Shown: positions 15,580-23,682 of the stretch, one piece after another
How the letters are laid out: each line of letters begins with the position of its first letter
Position numbering within the stretch: the stretch's first letter is position 1
NCBI GenBank assembly: GCA_017443235.1
Contig: JAFSOV010000006.1
Location: 1-35,923 of the forward strand
Length of the DNA: 35,923 bases
Source of the DNA: Alphaproteobacteria bacterium
GTDB taxonomy: Bacteria > Pseudomonadota > Alphaproteobacteria > Rs-D84
Reading direction: 5' to 3'
Made by a program: the position numbers and the translations under genes
Notes under the pieces: model-generated
The model's database searches: none
What the model was told of the DNA's origin: nothing
What the model saw: only the letters and a program-made list of their open reading frames with translations

Positions 15580-18138
15580 TTACATTTCTATATCGTCACA
15601 CTTTTCAACTGGTTCAGATTCCGTCCAAGTCGTTTCATCTTTGTGCCCAATGCCCAAAAATCCACGTTTATAAGTATGCGTGACATCACGTGTCACCGTG
15701 GACGAACACAACCGACAAATACGCGTTTCACGATTAAATGTTGACCACATTTCACGCGTGCCACCCGGAATTTCATAGGTTGATTTTCCACCGGCACCCG
15801 ACATTGCGTCAACACCCAATGACACGCCGCCCGACAATATCGCACCGGTTGTGGCAACAAATGTATTTTGTTTTGCGGTCGAATTTCCACCTGTGACGGT
15901 TCCCGTCGTTGCAGACGAACCACGTCCGCCGCGCGCCAATAATGTATTGCTAAGTCCGGCACCAACATCATAACTGATTGCGTACGGTGGATTCAATTGT
16001 GTTTTTTCATTTTCCAATCCATTGCCATCAACCGGCGCGCCACCCGTCACCGGCAACATTTGACACAGGTATTGCGCAACATCCGCAGAATAATCTTTGG
16101 TCGCCTTGGTCAATAATTCGTTATACTTTGCCTGGTAATTATTCTGGGCCTGGCGCAGGGCGGCAACGGCAATCTGCATTTTAATTTGATCCAGCATATG
16201 CGGGAACCGCGCAACGGTTTGTGTGCGGTCCGCATTCGGATCAATTTGACTTAAATCACGTCCCGTCACACAGTATCTAATCTTTTCATCACTTGCAATC
16301 ATATCAATAACACGGTTGATGTTATTCGCAACATTATTCAATTCACTTTCAATAGTCGTCAAAATTTCATCACGGTTTGGAACTTTTTGATTATCGGCAT
16401 TATTCCTTGCATTCTTCATATAATCGGTGATATCGACCTTGCCGACATTATCACCGGAACCGGCCACGGGTAATGCCCCAAATGAAATCATACCGGTTAT
16501 GCGATAAATATTACCGTCTTTGACGCTGCGCAGACTGCCCGTGCCGATTGTATCGTCACTTGCAAATTTATTACAGTCTGTGGTTGAACCGCAAATTTCG
16601 GTCATTTTATCTTCAACCAATTTTTGACAGTTTGCCAACGCCGCATTATCTATATTCAAATACAATCCCATAATAATAGAATCGACATCTTCCATACCAA
16701 AATCTTTGCCGTCTTTCTTGTACCCTTTGCATGCAACCAATTTATCCAACGGGCACATTTCACGAATAAAATCATAATCCATACCAATGCAATTCATAAA
16801 GTCCGGCCCGCAACGATTTTCATCCATAAAGCAATCTTTGACCTCGGCCGTGCATGCATCAACGCGCATCGCCAACAATTTGTCTTTGACATAGGACCAC
16901 AAATCGTCACCGGCCATACGTTCGCATGGCTCAATTTGATTTTTGCAGAACGAACGTGCCATATCGGGCCGCGACAAACAGGAATCCATTGTCGCAACGC
17001 CCTTGCCCGCGATATCGTCTTTGCACGCCCGGTGCAAACATTGCGTTATATCACTTAAACAAGATGTCCGCATATTTGATTCCGCGCGCAATTCCGCTAA
17101 CTTTAATGTCGGCGCCGCTTCACGCAGAAACGCATCCCAAACATTATCGCGCACCGCCATACATTGATCCAACACGCGTTCACAAATCGTACGTTTGGAT
17201 TCCAAACGTTCCATAACAGACGACGATATATTGTATTTAATCATCGTTTTGACTTTTGTGCCGGCGACACTGGATTGCAAAGATTTATTCTGCATATTTT
17301 CGGCTGCAACCGTTGACACACAATCCACCCAATCGGTTCCACACGCATCCGCACCCATCATACAGTTTTTCAATTCAACCATACATTCGCCTTGGTTGTA
17401 TTTATTGGCCGAATCAAAACTTTCGCGTAATGCGGTGCGCACCTGTTTTTCTGCATCGTTCATTGCCGATTGTGCGGCGGCGCGTTGCTGGGCAATGCTG
17501 TTTGCAAACCCGCGACAATCAGATTCAATTTGTCGCGCATAGGTTTGCCGCAGGAAAGTCATATCTTTTTCACAACCCGCACCAACCTGTTTTTGACATG
17601 TTTCATTGGCCGCGGAAAACAATGCCGCACCGGTTTTATTCATAATATCGTCTTCATCGACTTCGTCATCTTCTTCAATGAAATTTGTTTCGAACAATTT
17701 CAATAAATCTTCGCGATTGTTTTTGGAAGTTTTTGGTTTGTCGTTGTTCAGATTATAAACAACATTTCCTTTGTCATCATATATGCGGCCACCACCAAAG
17801 ACAATATCAACATTGGACCCAAGTTTTATTTTTTCGACCTCGACATCGCGAATGCGGTCGGCCTCGGCCAGCATTTCGTTTATTTCTTTTAATTCTTCTT
17901 CGTATTTGGCATTGTCATTACTGCACAGACAACTGCCCCCGTTCACATTATCGGAAATACAAAATTGATCCATACAACCATAATATGCATCATAGCATTC
18001 TTGGGAATAAATACCGGTCGCCGCAACACGTGCGCGAACATTTGTTCCGTTTTGAATGGCCGATTGTTTCTTGGCCACCGCACCGAACGCAACCGCCGGC
18101 ACCACAATCAACAACGCAACAAAAGTTATTTTTTTCAT
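15580..18138 (-). CDS. Giant Cys-rich secreted protein (family B, member 1)
   Basis: An 852-residue exported protein of unknown function. A signal peptide (about 1-20, ending AFGA) is followed by the family B opening ECYDAYYGCMDQFC...CLC (about 46-75), then long charged helices broken by regularly spaced Cys pairs: ECMVELKNC, CGTDWVDC, CERVLDQCM, CLSDITQC, CTAEVKDC, RCGPDFMNC. The C-terminal quarter is Gly/Ser/Thr-rich, has a CRLC pair and ends CDDIEM. The spacing suggests a disulfide-braced helical repeat in the periplasm or on the surface; this is an inference. ATG 18138 is chosen after an AAGG site. It lies 11 nt after the stop of the paralogue at 18150-20282, so the two form an operon. 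It matches no enzyme family I know. Confidence 0.75.
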   Translation of the reverse strand: MKKITFVALLIVVPAVAFGAVAKKQSAIQNGTNVRARVAATGIYSQECYDAYYGCMDQFCISDNVNGGSCLCSNDNAKYEEELKEINEMLAEADRIRDVEVEKIKLGSNVDIVFGGGRIYDDKGNVVYNLNNDKPKTSKNNREDLLKLFETNFIEEDDEVDEDDIMNKTGAALFSAANETCQKQVGAGCEKDMTFLRQTYARQIESDCRGFANSIAQQRAAAQSAMNDAEKQVRTALRESFDSANKYNQGECMVELKNCMMGADACGTDWVDCVSTVAAENMQNKSLQSSVAGTKVKTMIKYNISSSVMERLESKRTICERVLDQCMAVRDNVWDAFLREAAPTLKLAELRAESNMRTSCLSDITQCLHRACKDDIAGKGVATMDSCLSRPDMARSFCKNQIEPCERMAGDDLWSYVKDKLLAMRVDACTAEVKDCFMDENRCGPDFMNCIGMDYDFIREMCPLDKLVACKGYKKDGKDFGMEDVDSIIMGLYLNIDNAALANCQKLVEDKMTEICGSTTDCNKFASDDTIGTGSLRSVKDGNIYRITGMISFGALPVAGSGDNVGKVDITDYMKNARNNADNQKVPNRDEILTTIESELNNVANNINRVIDMIASDEKIRYCVTGRDLSQIDPNADRTQTVARFPHMLDQIKMQIAVAALRQAQNNYQAKYNELLTKATKDYSADVAQYLCQMLPVTGGAPVDGNGLENEKTQLNPPYAISYDVGAGLSNTLLARGGRGSSATTGTVTGGNSTAKQNTFVATTGAILSGGVSLGVDAMSGAGGKSTYEIPGGTREMWSTFNRETRICRLCSSTVTRDVTHTYKRGFLGIGHKDETTWTESEPVEKCDDIEM

Positions 18139-18149
18139 ATGCAAAACCT

Positions 18150-20282
18150 TTACATATTTATATCTTCACAGGATTCAATTTCTTGACAGAAATCTTGTTG
18201 ACCACCGGACATTGCGCCACCAATTGCACCCAACGCCCCCAGACCAACACCGCCAATTAACGCGCCCCATCCACCGGCCAATACACCGGCCGACGCACCG
18301 GCCGCGACACCGCCGGCACCGGCCTTTAATGCAGACGCCGCCTTGGATTCACCGCCCGTTTCACAAACGCGTTGCATCCGGCAAACATGACAATTACGCA
18401 GTGACGGTTCAAACGACACACTTCTTATATAAGAATATGTTTTGTTTTCGTCCGTTGTTTTTGGTTTTTTCTCGACCGCATACATCGTCAAACAATTTTG
18501 GCGCGCTTCTTCGACATCTTGGGCACGCGACAGTTCCGCAATACGCGATTCCAAATCCGCCAAATAACGATTTTCCGCCCCAATTTCCGCAATCATTTTT
18601 GCGGTCGTAAATATACTGTCCTTCAAACTGCGACGACCGGCGGGCTGAACCGCACTTTTACACGCGGCAATTGTTTTTTCATTTTCAAATTGTTTCATAA
18701 ATTCGGTCACCGCCTTTTTGCTTTCGGCGCGAACCTGGTCACGTAAATCATTTTCACCCTTGGGCAATTTATTCAGGTTTTCAACAATATCACTTTTCGG
18801 CAGACAATTCATATCGGTCCCACATACACGGCCCAAATTTTCCGCAAAGTAATTTATGCACCCATTGACCATTTGATAATCCATCTGCAATAACACAGAA
18901 CTGACAATCACATCAAAGAATTTTTCGTTCTTGCACGATGCGAACATCGCCTGGGGACACATGGCGACAATATCCGCGGTATTCTTGCCAACACATTCCG
19001 GCGCGGTGAAATTCGTTCCGCATTTATCGCGCAAACATTTATCAACATCATTTTGACAGAAATTCGTCCGCAATTCCGCCAATTTGTTATTCCAACTTTG
19101 TTTTATCCCCGGAATTTTTGCATCGCATTCATCAATAATTGGGCATACGCCCGCCGCGACATTCACATTGGTCAAACACCCGGAATCTGTGGACACAGAA
19201 CAACCCTCTTCCAAACACGCACGAATTTTCGCATTGCACGTAAGGCGCATATTTTCATCGCTGTACACCGCGGCATCCGCCAGAATCATTTTGGATTCCG
19301 CCGTCCAATCTTCCAAAACAAAAGATTTTACCGCCATACATTGATCCAGAACATTTTCACACGCGTTCGCACGGCGATTCAGCAACGCCGCATCCAAACA
19401 ATTCTCAAAGTTCACACCGCAACCACCTTTATCTGAAATGCACGCGCGATACGCCAACAAACATTCCCCACGGTTGTATTTGTTGGTCGTTGATAACATA
19501 TCCAACGTTGCCGAACGCACGGCCGCCTGGGCGGTGCGCTTGTTCGATTCTGCGCCACGTTTTTGTTCCGCCAAGTATCCATCAAACGCCTTGCAGTCTT
19601 TGATTACTTCGCGTTGGTACAGTTTTTCTTCCATTTCTGCGCGTTTTGCGTCACATTGCGATAAAATATATTCGCAACTGTCTGCGGCCATCGCATACAG
19701 GTTATCACCAATATCATCGTCCGCGGCCAGGCTTTCCGCCGAACCACCACCATTTATCCACGCAACCAAATCAATTCCCGATGTGCGTGACGCCTTTTTT
19801 GCGGTTTCACTTTCACCGAATTTAACGAACTTGGCGCGCGCGCCCAATTTTTCGCGTTCCACGCCTTCGGTGTACAACAATTCGGCATCAGATTGAATTT
19901 TTTGAATTTCTTGGATTAAACTTTTCGATTGTTTTATGTTGTCCGAACAAGAACAGCGTCCACCTTCGGATTCATCCAACATACAGAAATCATCCATACA
20001 TTCACGATACGCATCGCGACATTCATCGGGACCGATTACGGCGTTGACAATCTGTTCTGCCTCGGGCGTGACATCGGCCGGCTTTTCTTCGGTGGTTGTC
20101 GCCTTGGGCGCGGATTGAACGGCGGGCGTGGATGTCTTTTTAACACCCGTCACCTTTTGCGCGGGCGTCATTGACGACATAGACGCGCGCACACCAACAC
20201 GCGAATTGCCACCATCACGCGTGGCGGCAAACACAACCGTCGGTAACAACACCAACACCAATGCAAGCGATTTTATCTTCAT
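18150..20282 (-). CDS. Giant Cys-rich secreted protein (family B, member 2)
   Basis: A 710-residue paralogue of the downstream gene. A signal peptide ending TVVFAA (about 19) is followed by a Pro/Thr spacer and the opening ECRDAYRECMDDFC...CSC. The same ordered landmarks follow: KDCKAFDGYLAEQ, KYNRGECLLAYRAC, CGVNFENC, ACENVLDQCMAVK, CLEEGC, KCLRDKCG and MCPQAMFASCK. Near the end are CHVC and a glycine-zipper stretch (about 645-690; AGGVAAGASAGVLAGG type) that could insert into or pack in a membrane. The last residues are CEDINM, matching CDDIEM of the neighbour. ATG 20282 is used because TAGGATGGA then sits as ribosome site; an ATG 9 nt upstream is also possible. First gene of the pair; function unknown. 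Confidence 0.75.
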   Translation of the reverse strand: MKIKSLALVLVLLPTVVFAATRDGGNSRVGVRASMSSMTPAQKVTGVKKTSTPAVQSAPKATTTEEKPADVTPEAEQIVNAVIGPDECRDAYRECMDDFCMLDESEGGRCSCSDNIKQSKSLIQEIQKIQSDAELLYTEGVEREKLGARAKFVKFGESETAKKASRTSGIDLVAWINGGGSAESLAADDDIGDNLYAMAADSCEYILSQCDAKRAEMEEKLYQREVIKDCKAFDGYLAEQKRGAESNKRTAQAAVRSATLDMLSTTNKYNRGECLLAYRACISDKGGCGVNFENCLDAALLNRRANACENVLDQCMAVKSFVLEDWTAESKMILADAAVYSDENMRLTCNAKIRACLEEGCSVSTDSGCLTNVNVAAGVCPIIDECDAKIPGIKQSWNNKLAELRTNFCQNDVDKCLRDKCGTNFTAPECVGKNTADIVAMCPQAMFASCKNEKFFDVIVSSVLLQMDYQMVNGCINYFAENLGRVCGTDMNCLPKSDIVENLNKLPKGENDLRDQVRAESKKAVTEFMKQFENEKTIAACKSAVQPAGRRSLKDSIFTTAKMIAEIGAENRYLADLESRIAELSRAQDVEEARQNCLTMYAVEKKPKTTDENKTYSYIRSVSFEPSLRNCHVCRMQRVCETGGESKAASALKAGAGGVAAGASAGVLAGGWGALIGGVGLGALGAIGGAMSGGQQDFCQEIESCEDINM

Positions 20283-20347
20283 ATTTTCCATCCTACATCT
20301 TTCATATGATTTTACCAGATTGCGCCCCGGGTCGCAACAAAAAATTC

Positions 20348-20376
20348 TTGATTTTTTTGACCAATCAACATATTAT
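20348..20376 (+). promoter_or_regulatory. Candidate infA promoter
   Basis: TTGATT (20348-20353), a 17-nt spacer and TATTAT (20371-20376) put a start near 20383, giving a short leader with AAAGGA before ATG 20405. Confidence 0.5.
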
Positions 20377-20404
20377 TTATGCAACATAAACCCAAAGGAC
20401 AAAT

Positions 20405-20653
20405 ATGGCAAAAGATGATGTTGTTGTTTTTACCGGAACCGTCGAAGACAAATTACCGAACACAATGTTCCGGGTAAAATTGGATAATGGCCACGAAATT
20501 TTGGCAACCGTGTGTGGCAAAATGCGCAAGGCGCGCATATGGGTCAACGTTGGCGAACGCGTCCGCGTTGAAATGACCCCATACGATTTGGCCAAGGGTC
20601 GCATTACATTTGTCGAACGCAAACGCGCGGCAACCGACACCCCGGCACAATAA
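20405..20653 (+). CDS. infA: Translation initiation factor IF-1
   Basis: An 82-residue IF-1, which occupies the ribosomal A site during initiation and supports IF-2 and IF-3. The single S1-type OB fold is complete: [32 protein letters not shown], then [26 protein letters not shown]. It is about ten residues longer than the common 72-residue form, the excess being a basic-then-polar tail [11 protein letters not shown]. It stands alone with its own promoter and terminator between two surface-protein genes on the other strand. Confidence 0.97.
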   Translation: MAKDDVVVFTGTVEDKLPNTMFRVKLDNGHEILATVCGKMRKARIWVNVGERVRVEMTPYDLAKGRITFVERKRAATDTPAQ

Positions 20654-20676
20654 GTATACTCGGTTAAGCAATTATA

Positions 20677-20702
20677 AAAAATTCCGCCCCGCGGAATTTT
20701 TT
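20677..20702. terminator. Intrinsic terminator after infA
   Basis: AAATTCCGC (20679-20687) pairs with GCGGAATTT (20691-20699) with a CCC loop and T-run. The A-run on the left makes it usable from both sides, so it can also end the convergent BspA-like gene. Confidence 0.8.
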
Positions 20703-20724
20703 ATTTGTATATAACCAAAAACAA

Positions 20725-23358
20725 TTATTCCGGTTGACCGGTAAATCCATCTGGCACAATTTCATCCGGCACGGTCGCGTGATATATTGCGCCACCAAAC
20801 GAAACGTTTATCGCATTACTTGCCGCACCACTTGCCAACGGCACACGGCATACATCACCCCCAACGCCAATGTTTATATTATGTTGACCGGTTGCATCGG
20901 TCAAAATCGGGTATTCCAAATTATTTGATGTCTTAAGTGTCGTAAAACCCAATTCACAATCAGTCGTGCAAACCCCATTATTCCAATGTTCATTGGACTT
21001 TTTCCCAACCTGGCAAGATACACGATCGGACCACCAACTTTCAAATCCGGTTATATATTGATTCGTCCCACATGGACATTCGGTCCAAACACCACTGTCG
21101 GTAAAGACATTGGTCATCATATTTGTTGTGGTCCCCGATGTTATGCCAGAAAACAGATTACGTGGCACGTACCCCGTAAGATTTGTTGTTCCCTGAAAAG
21201 TGCCCGAAAACATATACTGGGCGGGCGCCCCAACAATACCCGAAAACAGATTTTCCGGAATCGTCCCGCTAAGCCCCGTGCAACGCATAAATGTGTTTTC
21301 AAAAATACCGTAAACCGGTGCCCCAGAAATTGTCGCAAACAATTCTTCGGGAATTTCACCCCACAGATTCGGACAATCCATAAATGTCTCATAAAAAATT
21401 GTCCGCTCGGGCGCACCAACAGCGCTTGCAAATAATTCCGCCGGAATTTGTCCACTTAATTTTGTACATCCCTTAAATGTTTCGGCAAACATACTCTGTT
21501 CTGTACGGGTGGCGCCCGCAAACAAATTCGGCGGAATCGAGCCTTCCAAATTAACGCATTTTCTGAACACACGATAAAAACTTGGGTTGTTACTAACGCC
21601 ACTTGCGCCAATTGTTGGAAACAACGCACCCAGTGACCCGGAAATTCCGGCAATTAAAGATGATGTAAGCCGGCTGTCCTCGCTGTACACATTGGACCCC
21701 AGGCCACTGTTAAACCGGATCGGGGCGTGTTCAACCGCCCCATATGCGGTTGGACGGCCCGCACCAAAACCCATGGTGTATTTCCCGGCAGATTGATATG
21801 TATGCTCATACAGTGTATCTGTGGTATTCGTGCGAACGATAACCTGGTTGGTGCCATCGCCCCAATCTATATAAACCGTCCCATTGACCGATAGAATAAA
21901 TCTAAATGTCGTATTTGCCGATAAATTTGTTGTTGTGACACTGAATTTTACATCCCCCCATTGCGCGGTAAATGTTTTGTCTTCGGTGTAATTCCACGCA
22001 AACGCCGTTGTTTTTACATCAGACGTTCCGGAAACCAACCATCCCGAAAATGCGTACCCATCACGTGAACAGTTTACTGTGGTCGGCGTATTAAATGTTT
22101 TGCGCGATGTTGCCGTTTCGTTCGCCGGTGGCGTTCCCGTGCCATCGCCACAACTGTATGTGACGGTATAGTTATTTACCCAATTGGCATATACGGTCTG
22201 GGGTGATGCGGTCCCATATTTTTCAAGATGCAGAATTGCATCTGTCGTTATGACACCACCATTTGCATCAATAACCTGGGTTCCCGACCCATTCGCCACC
22301 GTCCAATATCCATCAAATATATAACCTGTCTTGGTCGGGTTTGTGGACAATGCAGAAATTGGCGTTGTCGCATTTGAATCGGAATACCAACCGGTTCCAT
22401 ATTTCAAATAGACCGTCGTTGGGTTTGATGCGGTGGTGGCATCGGCGTCATTTAATACTATTTCTGTGATATATGGTTCAACACACGACACTCTGCCATT
22501 CCAATAACCATCAAATATGGTGGTATATTGAACGGTTGTTCCTGAACAACTTGTATCCAATCCGGTTCCATAAAATATCTGATACATCATATTACTTGCG
22601 TATGACGTTATTTTATCAAACAAACCCGCCGGAATATATCCCGTAAGCCCAGAACAATTATAAAATGTTTGGTAAAACATATTGGTTTGTTGCGCATTTA
22701 TCCCATCAAATAAACCCGCCGGAATTGATTGCAAAGATGTGCAACCATAGAAAGTTCTATAAAAACGGGAAGTTGCCGCACCGGTCACGCCCGAGAACAA
22801 AGTGGACGGAATTTCGGTTAAATTTGTACACCCACTAAAAGTATCACGAAAACGTGGTGTATATGTGGCATTACGCGTAGGAAATATCGCCCCCAATGAA
22901 CCGGATACCCGCGCGACCAATGTCGGCGTCACATTGAATCGTATCACCGATGCCGCGGCCGTTGTTGCGGTCGAATATGGTTTATTGGCCGCCGTCCCGG
23001 CGATACCACCGAATCGAATATCATAACCGTCTGGGCCACTGGCGGTGGAATATGTACATGTATATGTTGCGCCGGTCGTGTTGGAACGTGTTATCGTTTT
23101 ACCCGATACATCGGTGGTACTGGAAGACAATATGCCATCACCACCGCAATCAACATAGAATGTTCCCTTGGCAGACATATAAAATTGAAAAGTCGCATCG
23201 GCGGCCAATTCTGTTGTGGTAACGGTGAATTTTACAGTCTCGCATTGGGTGCCATCGCCCAGAACATCAATTTCATCATCTGTACACGCACGTGCCGCGG
23301 TCGCACCAAATATGCACACAAAACCAACCGCAAACGCGACAAAAAAACGTCGTATCAT
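20725..23358 (-). CDS. Secreted BspA-like repeat protein with InlB-type repeats
   Basis: An 877-residue surface or secreted protein. A signal peptide (about 1-24, ending ARA) precedes two similar halves. Each starts with F-V-TTT-L-A-TF-F-S--GT-Y-D, carries a SGSLGA-FPT turn and then 25-28-residue repeats of the type MF--TF-GCT-L-G-IP--LF-GI, as in BspA-like/DUF285 leucine-rich proteins. About three repeats are in the first half (about 160-260) and five or six in the second (about 600-780). Each half closes with a W-RVSC segment. Between them (about 295-470) are two InlB/Listeria-Bacteroides type units (GYIFDGYWT..., GYAFSGWLV...TAQW). BspA-like proteins often mediate host or matrix adhesion, so that role is an inference. 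A strong GAGGAGG site lies before the ATG, behind a possible attenuator. Confidence 0.82.
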   Translation of the reverse strand: MIRRFFVAFAVGFVCIFGATAARACTDDEIDVLGDGTQCETVKFTVTTTELAADATFQFYMSAKGTFYVDCGGDGILSSSTTDVSGKTITRSNTTGATYTCTYSTASGPDGYDIRFGGIAGTAANKPYSTATTAAASVIRFNVTPTLVARVSGSLGAIFPTRNATYTPRFRDTFSGCTNLTEIPSTLFSGVTGAATSRFYRTFYGCTSLQSIPAGLFDGINAQQTNMFYQTFYNCSGLTGYIPAGLFDKITSYASNMMYQIFYGTGLDTSCSGTTVQYTTIFDGYWNGRVSCVEPYITEIVLNDADATTASNPTTVYLKYGTGWYSDSNATTPISALSTNPTKTGYIFDGYWTVANGSGTQVIDANGGVITTDAILHLEKYGTASPQTVYANWVNNYTVTYSCGDGTGTPPANETATSRKTFNTPTTVNCSRDGYAFSGWLVSGTSDVKTTAFAWNYTEDKTFTAQWGDVKFSVTTTNLSANTTFRFILSVNGTVYIDWGDGTNQVIVRTNTTDTLYEHTYQSAGKYTMGFGAGRPTAYGAVEHAPIRFNSGLGSNVYSEDSRLTSSLIAGISGSLGALFPTIGASGVSNNPSFYRVFRKCVNLEGSIPPNLFAGATRTEQSMFAETFKGCTKLSGQIPAELFASAVGAPERTIFYETFMDCPNLWGEIPEELFATISGAPVYGIFENTFMRCTGLSGTIPENLFSGIVGAPAQYMFSGTFQGTTNLTGYVPRNLFSGITSGTTTNMMTNVFTDSGVWTECPCGTNQYITGFESWWSDRVSCQVGKKSNEHWNNGVCTTDCELGFTTLKTSNNLEYPILTDATGQHNINIGVGGDVCRVPLASGAASNAINVSFGGAIYHATVPDEIVPDGFTGQPE

Positions 23359-23388
23359 TGTTCCGCCTCCTCAAACCAGATACAAATG

Positions 23389-23563
23389 AAAAACCACCGA
23401 AAATTCAGTGGTTGGAGTTTAAGAACAATCAAACCAATTGCGTTGCTTATTCAACATATTCGCAACACTCCAACCACTGTACGCGGTTGGAATTTTTCGC
23501 CCATACAATATACGAGCGGGTTTGCGGGTTCTTAAGCCCAATGGGACAACACGCCCCATCGGG
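23389..23563 (-). promoter_or_regulatory. Attenuator-like leader of the BspA-like gene
   Basis: Read on the minus strand, four segments can pair in alternative ways. Segment 1 CCAACC (23490-23485) pairs with GGTTGG of segment 2. Segment 2 CAGTGGTTGGAGT (23479-23467) is exactly complementary over 13 nt to segment 3 ACTCCAACCACTG (23418-23406). Segment 3 also forms a terminator stem with GTGGTT (23397-23392), followed by TTTTT. Upstream is a further hairpin, CCCGATGGG/CCCATTGGG (23563-23537). This 1:2, 2:3, 3:4 layout resembles a transcription attenuator about 30 nt before the start codon. The terminator stem alone could simply end an unknown upstream transcript. Confidence 0.5.
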
Positions 23564-23682
23564 TACATCATAAAATATTTGAATGATTTTATGCAAGTAA
23601 ATTTTATCTAAATTTGTTTTTATAAATGTAAATTGCACTTGCGGCGGGATTTTATTTTTTGCTAACCTTAGGTTTGAAAGAG

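Noticed and set aside
23447..23638. A 63-codon frame as an independent gene
   Set aside because: No ribosome site, and it runs through the pairing segments of the leader; kept only as a possible leader peptide or remnant.
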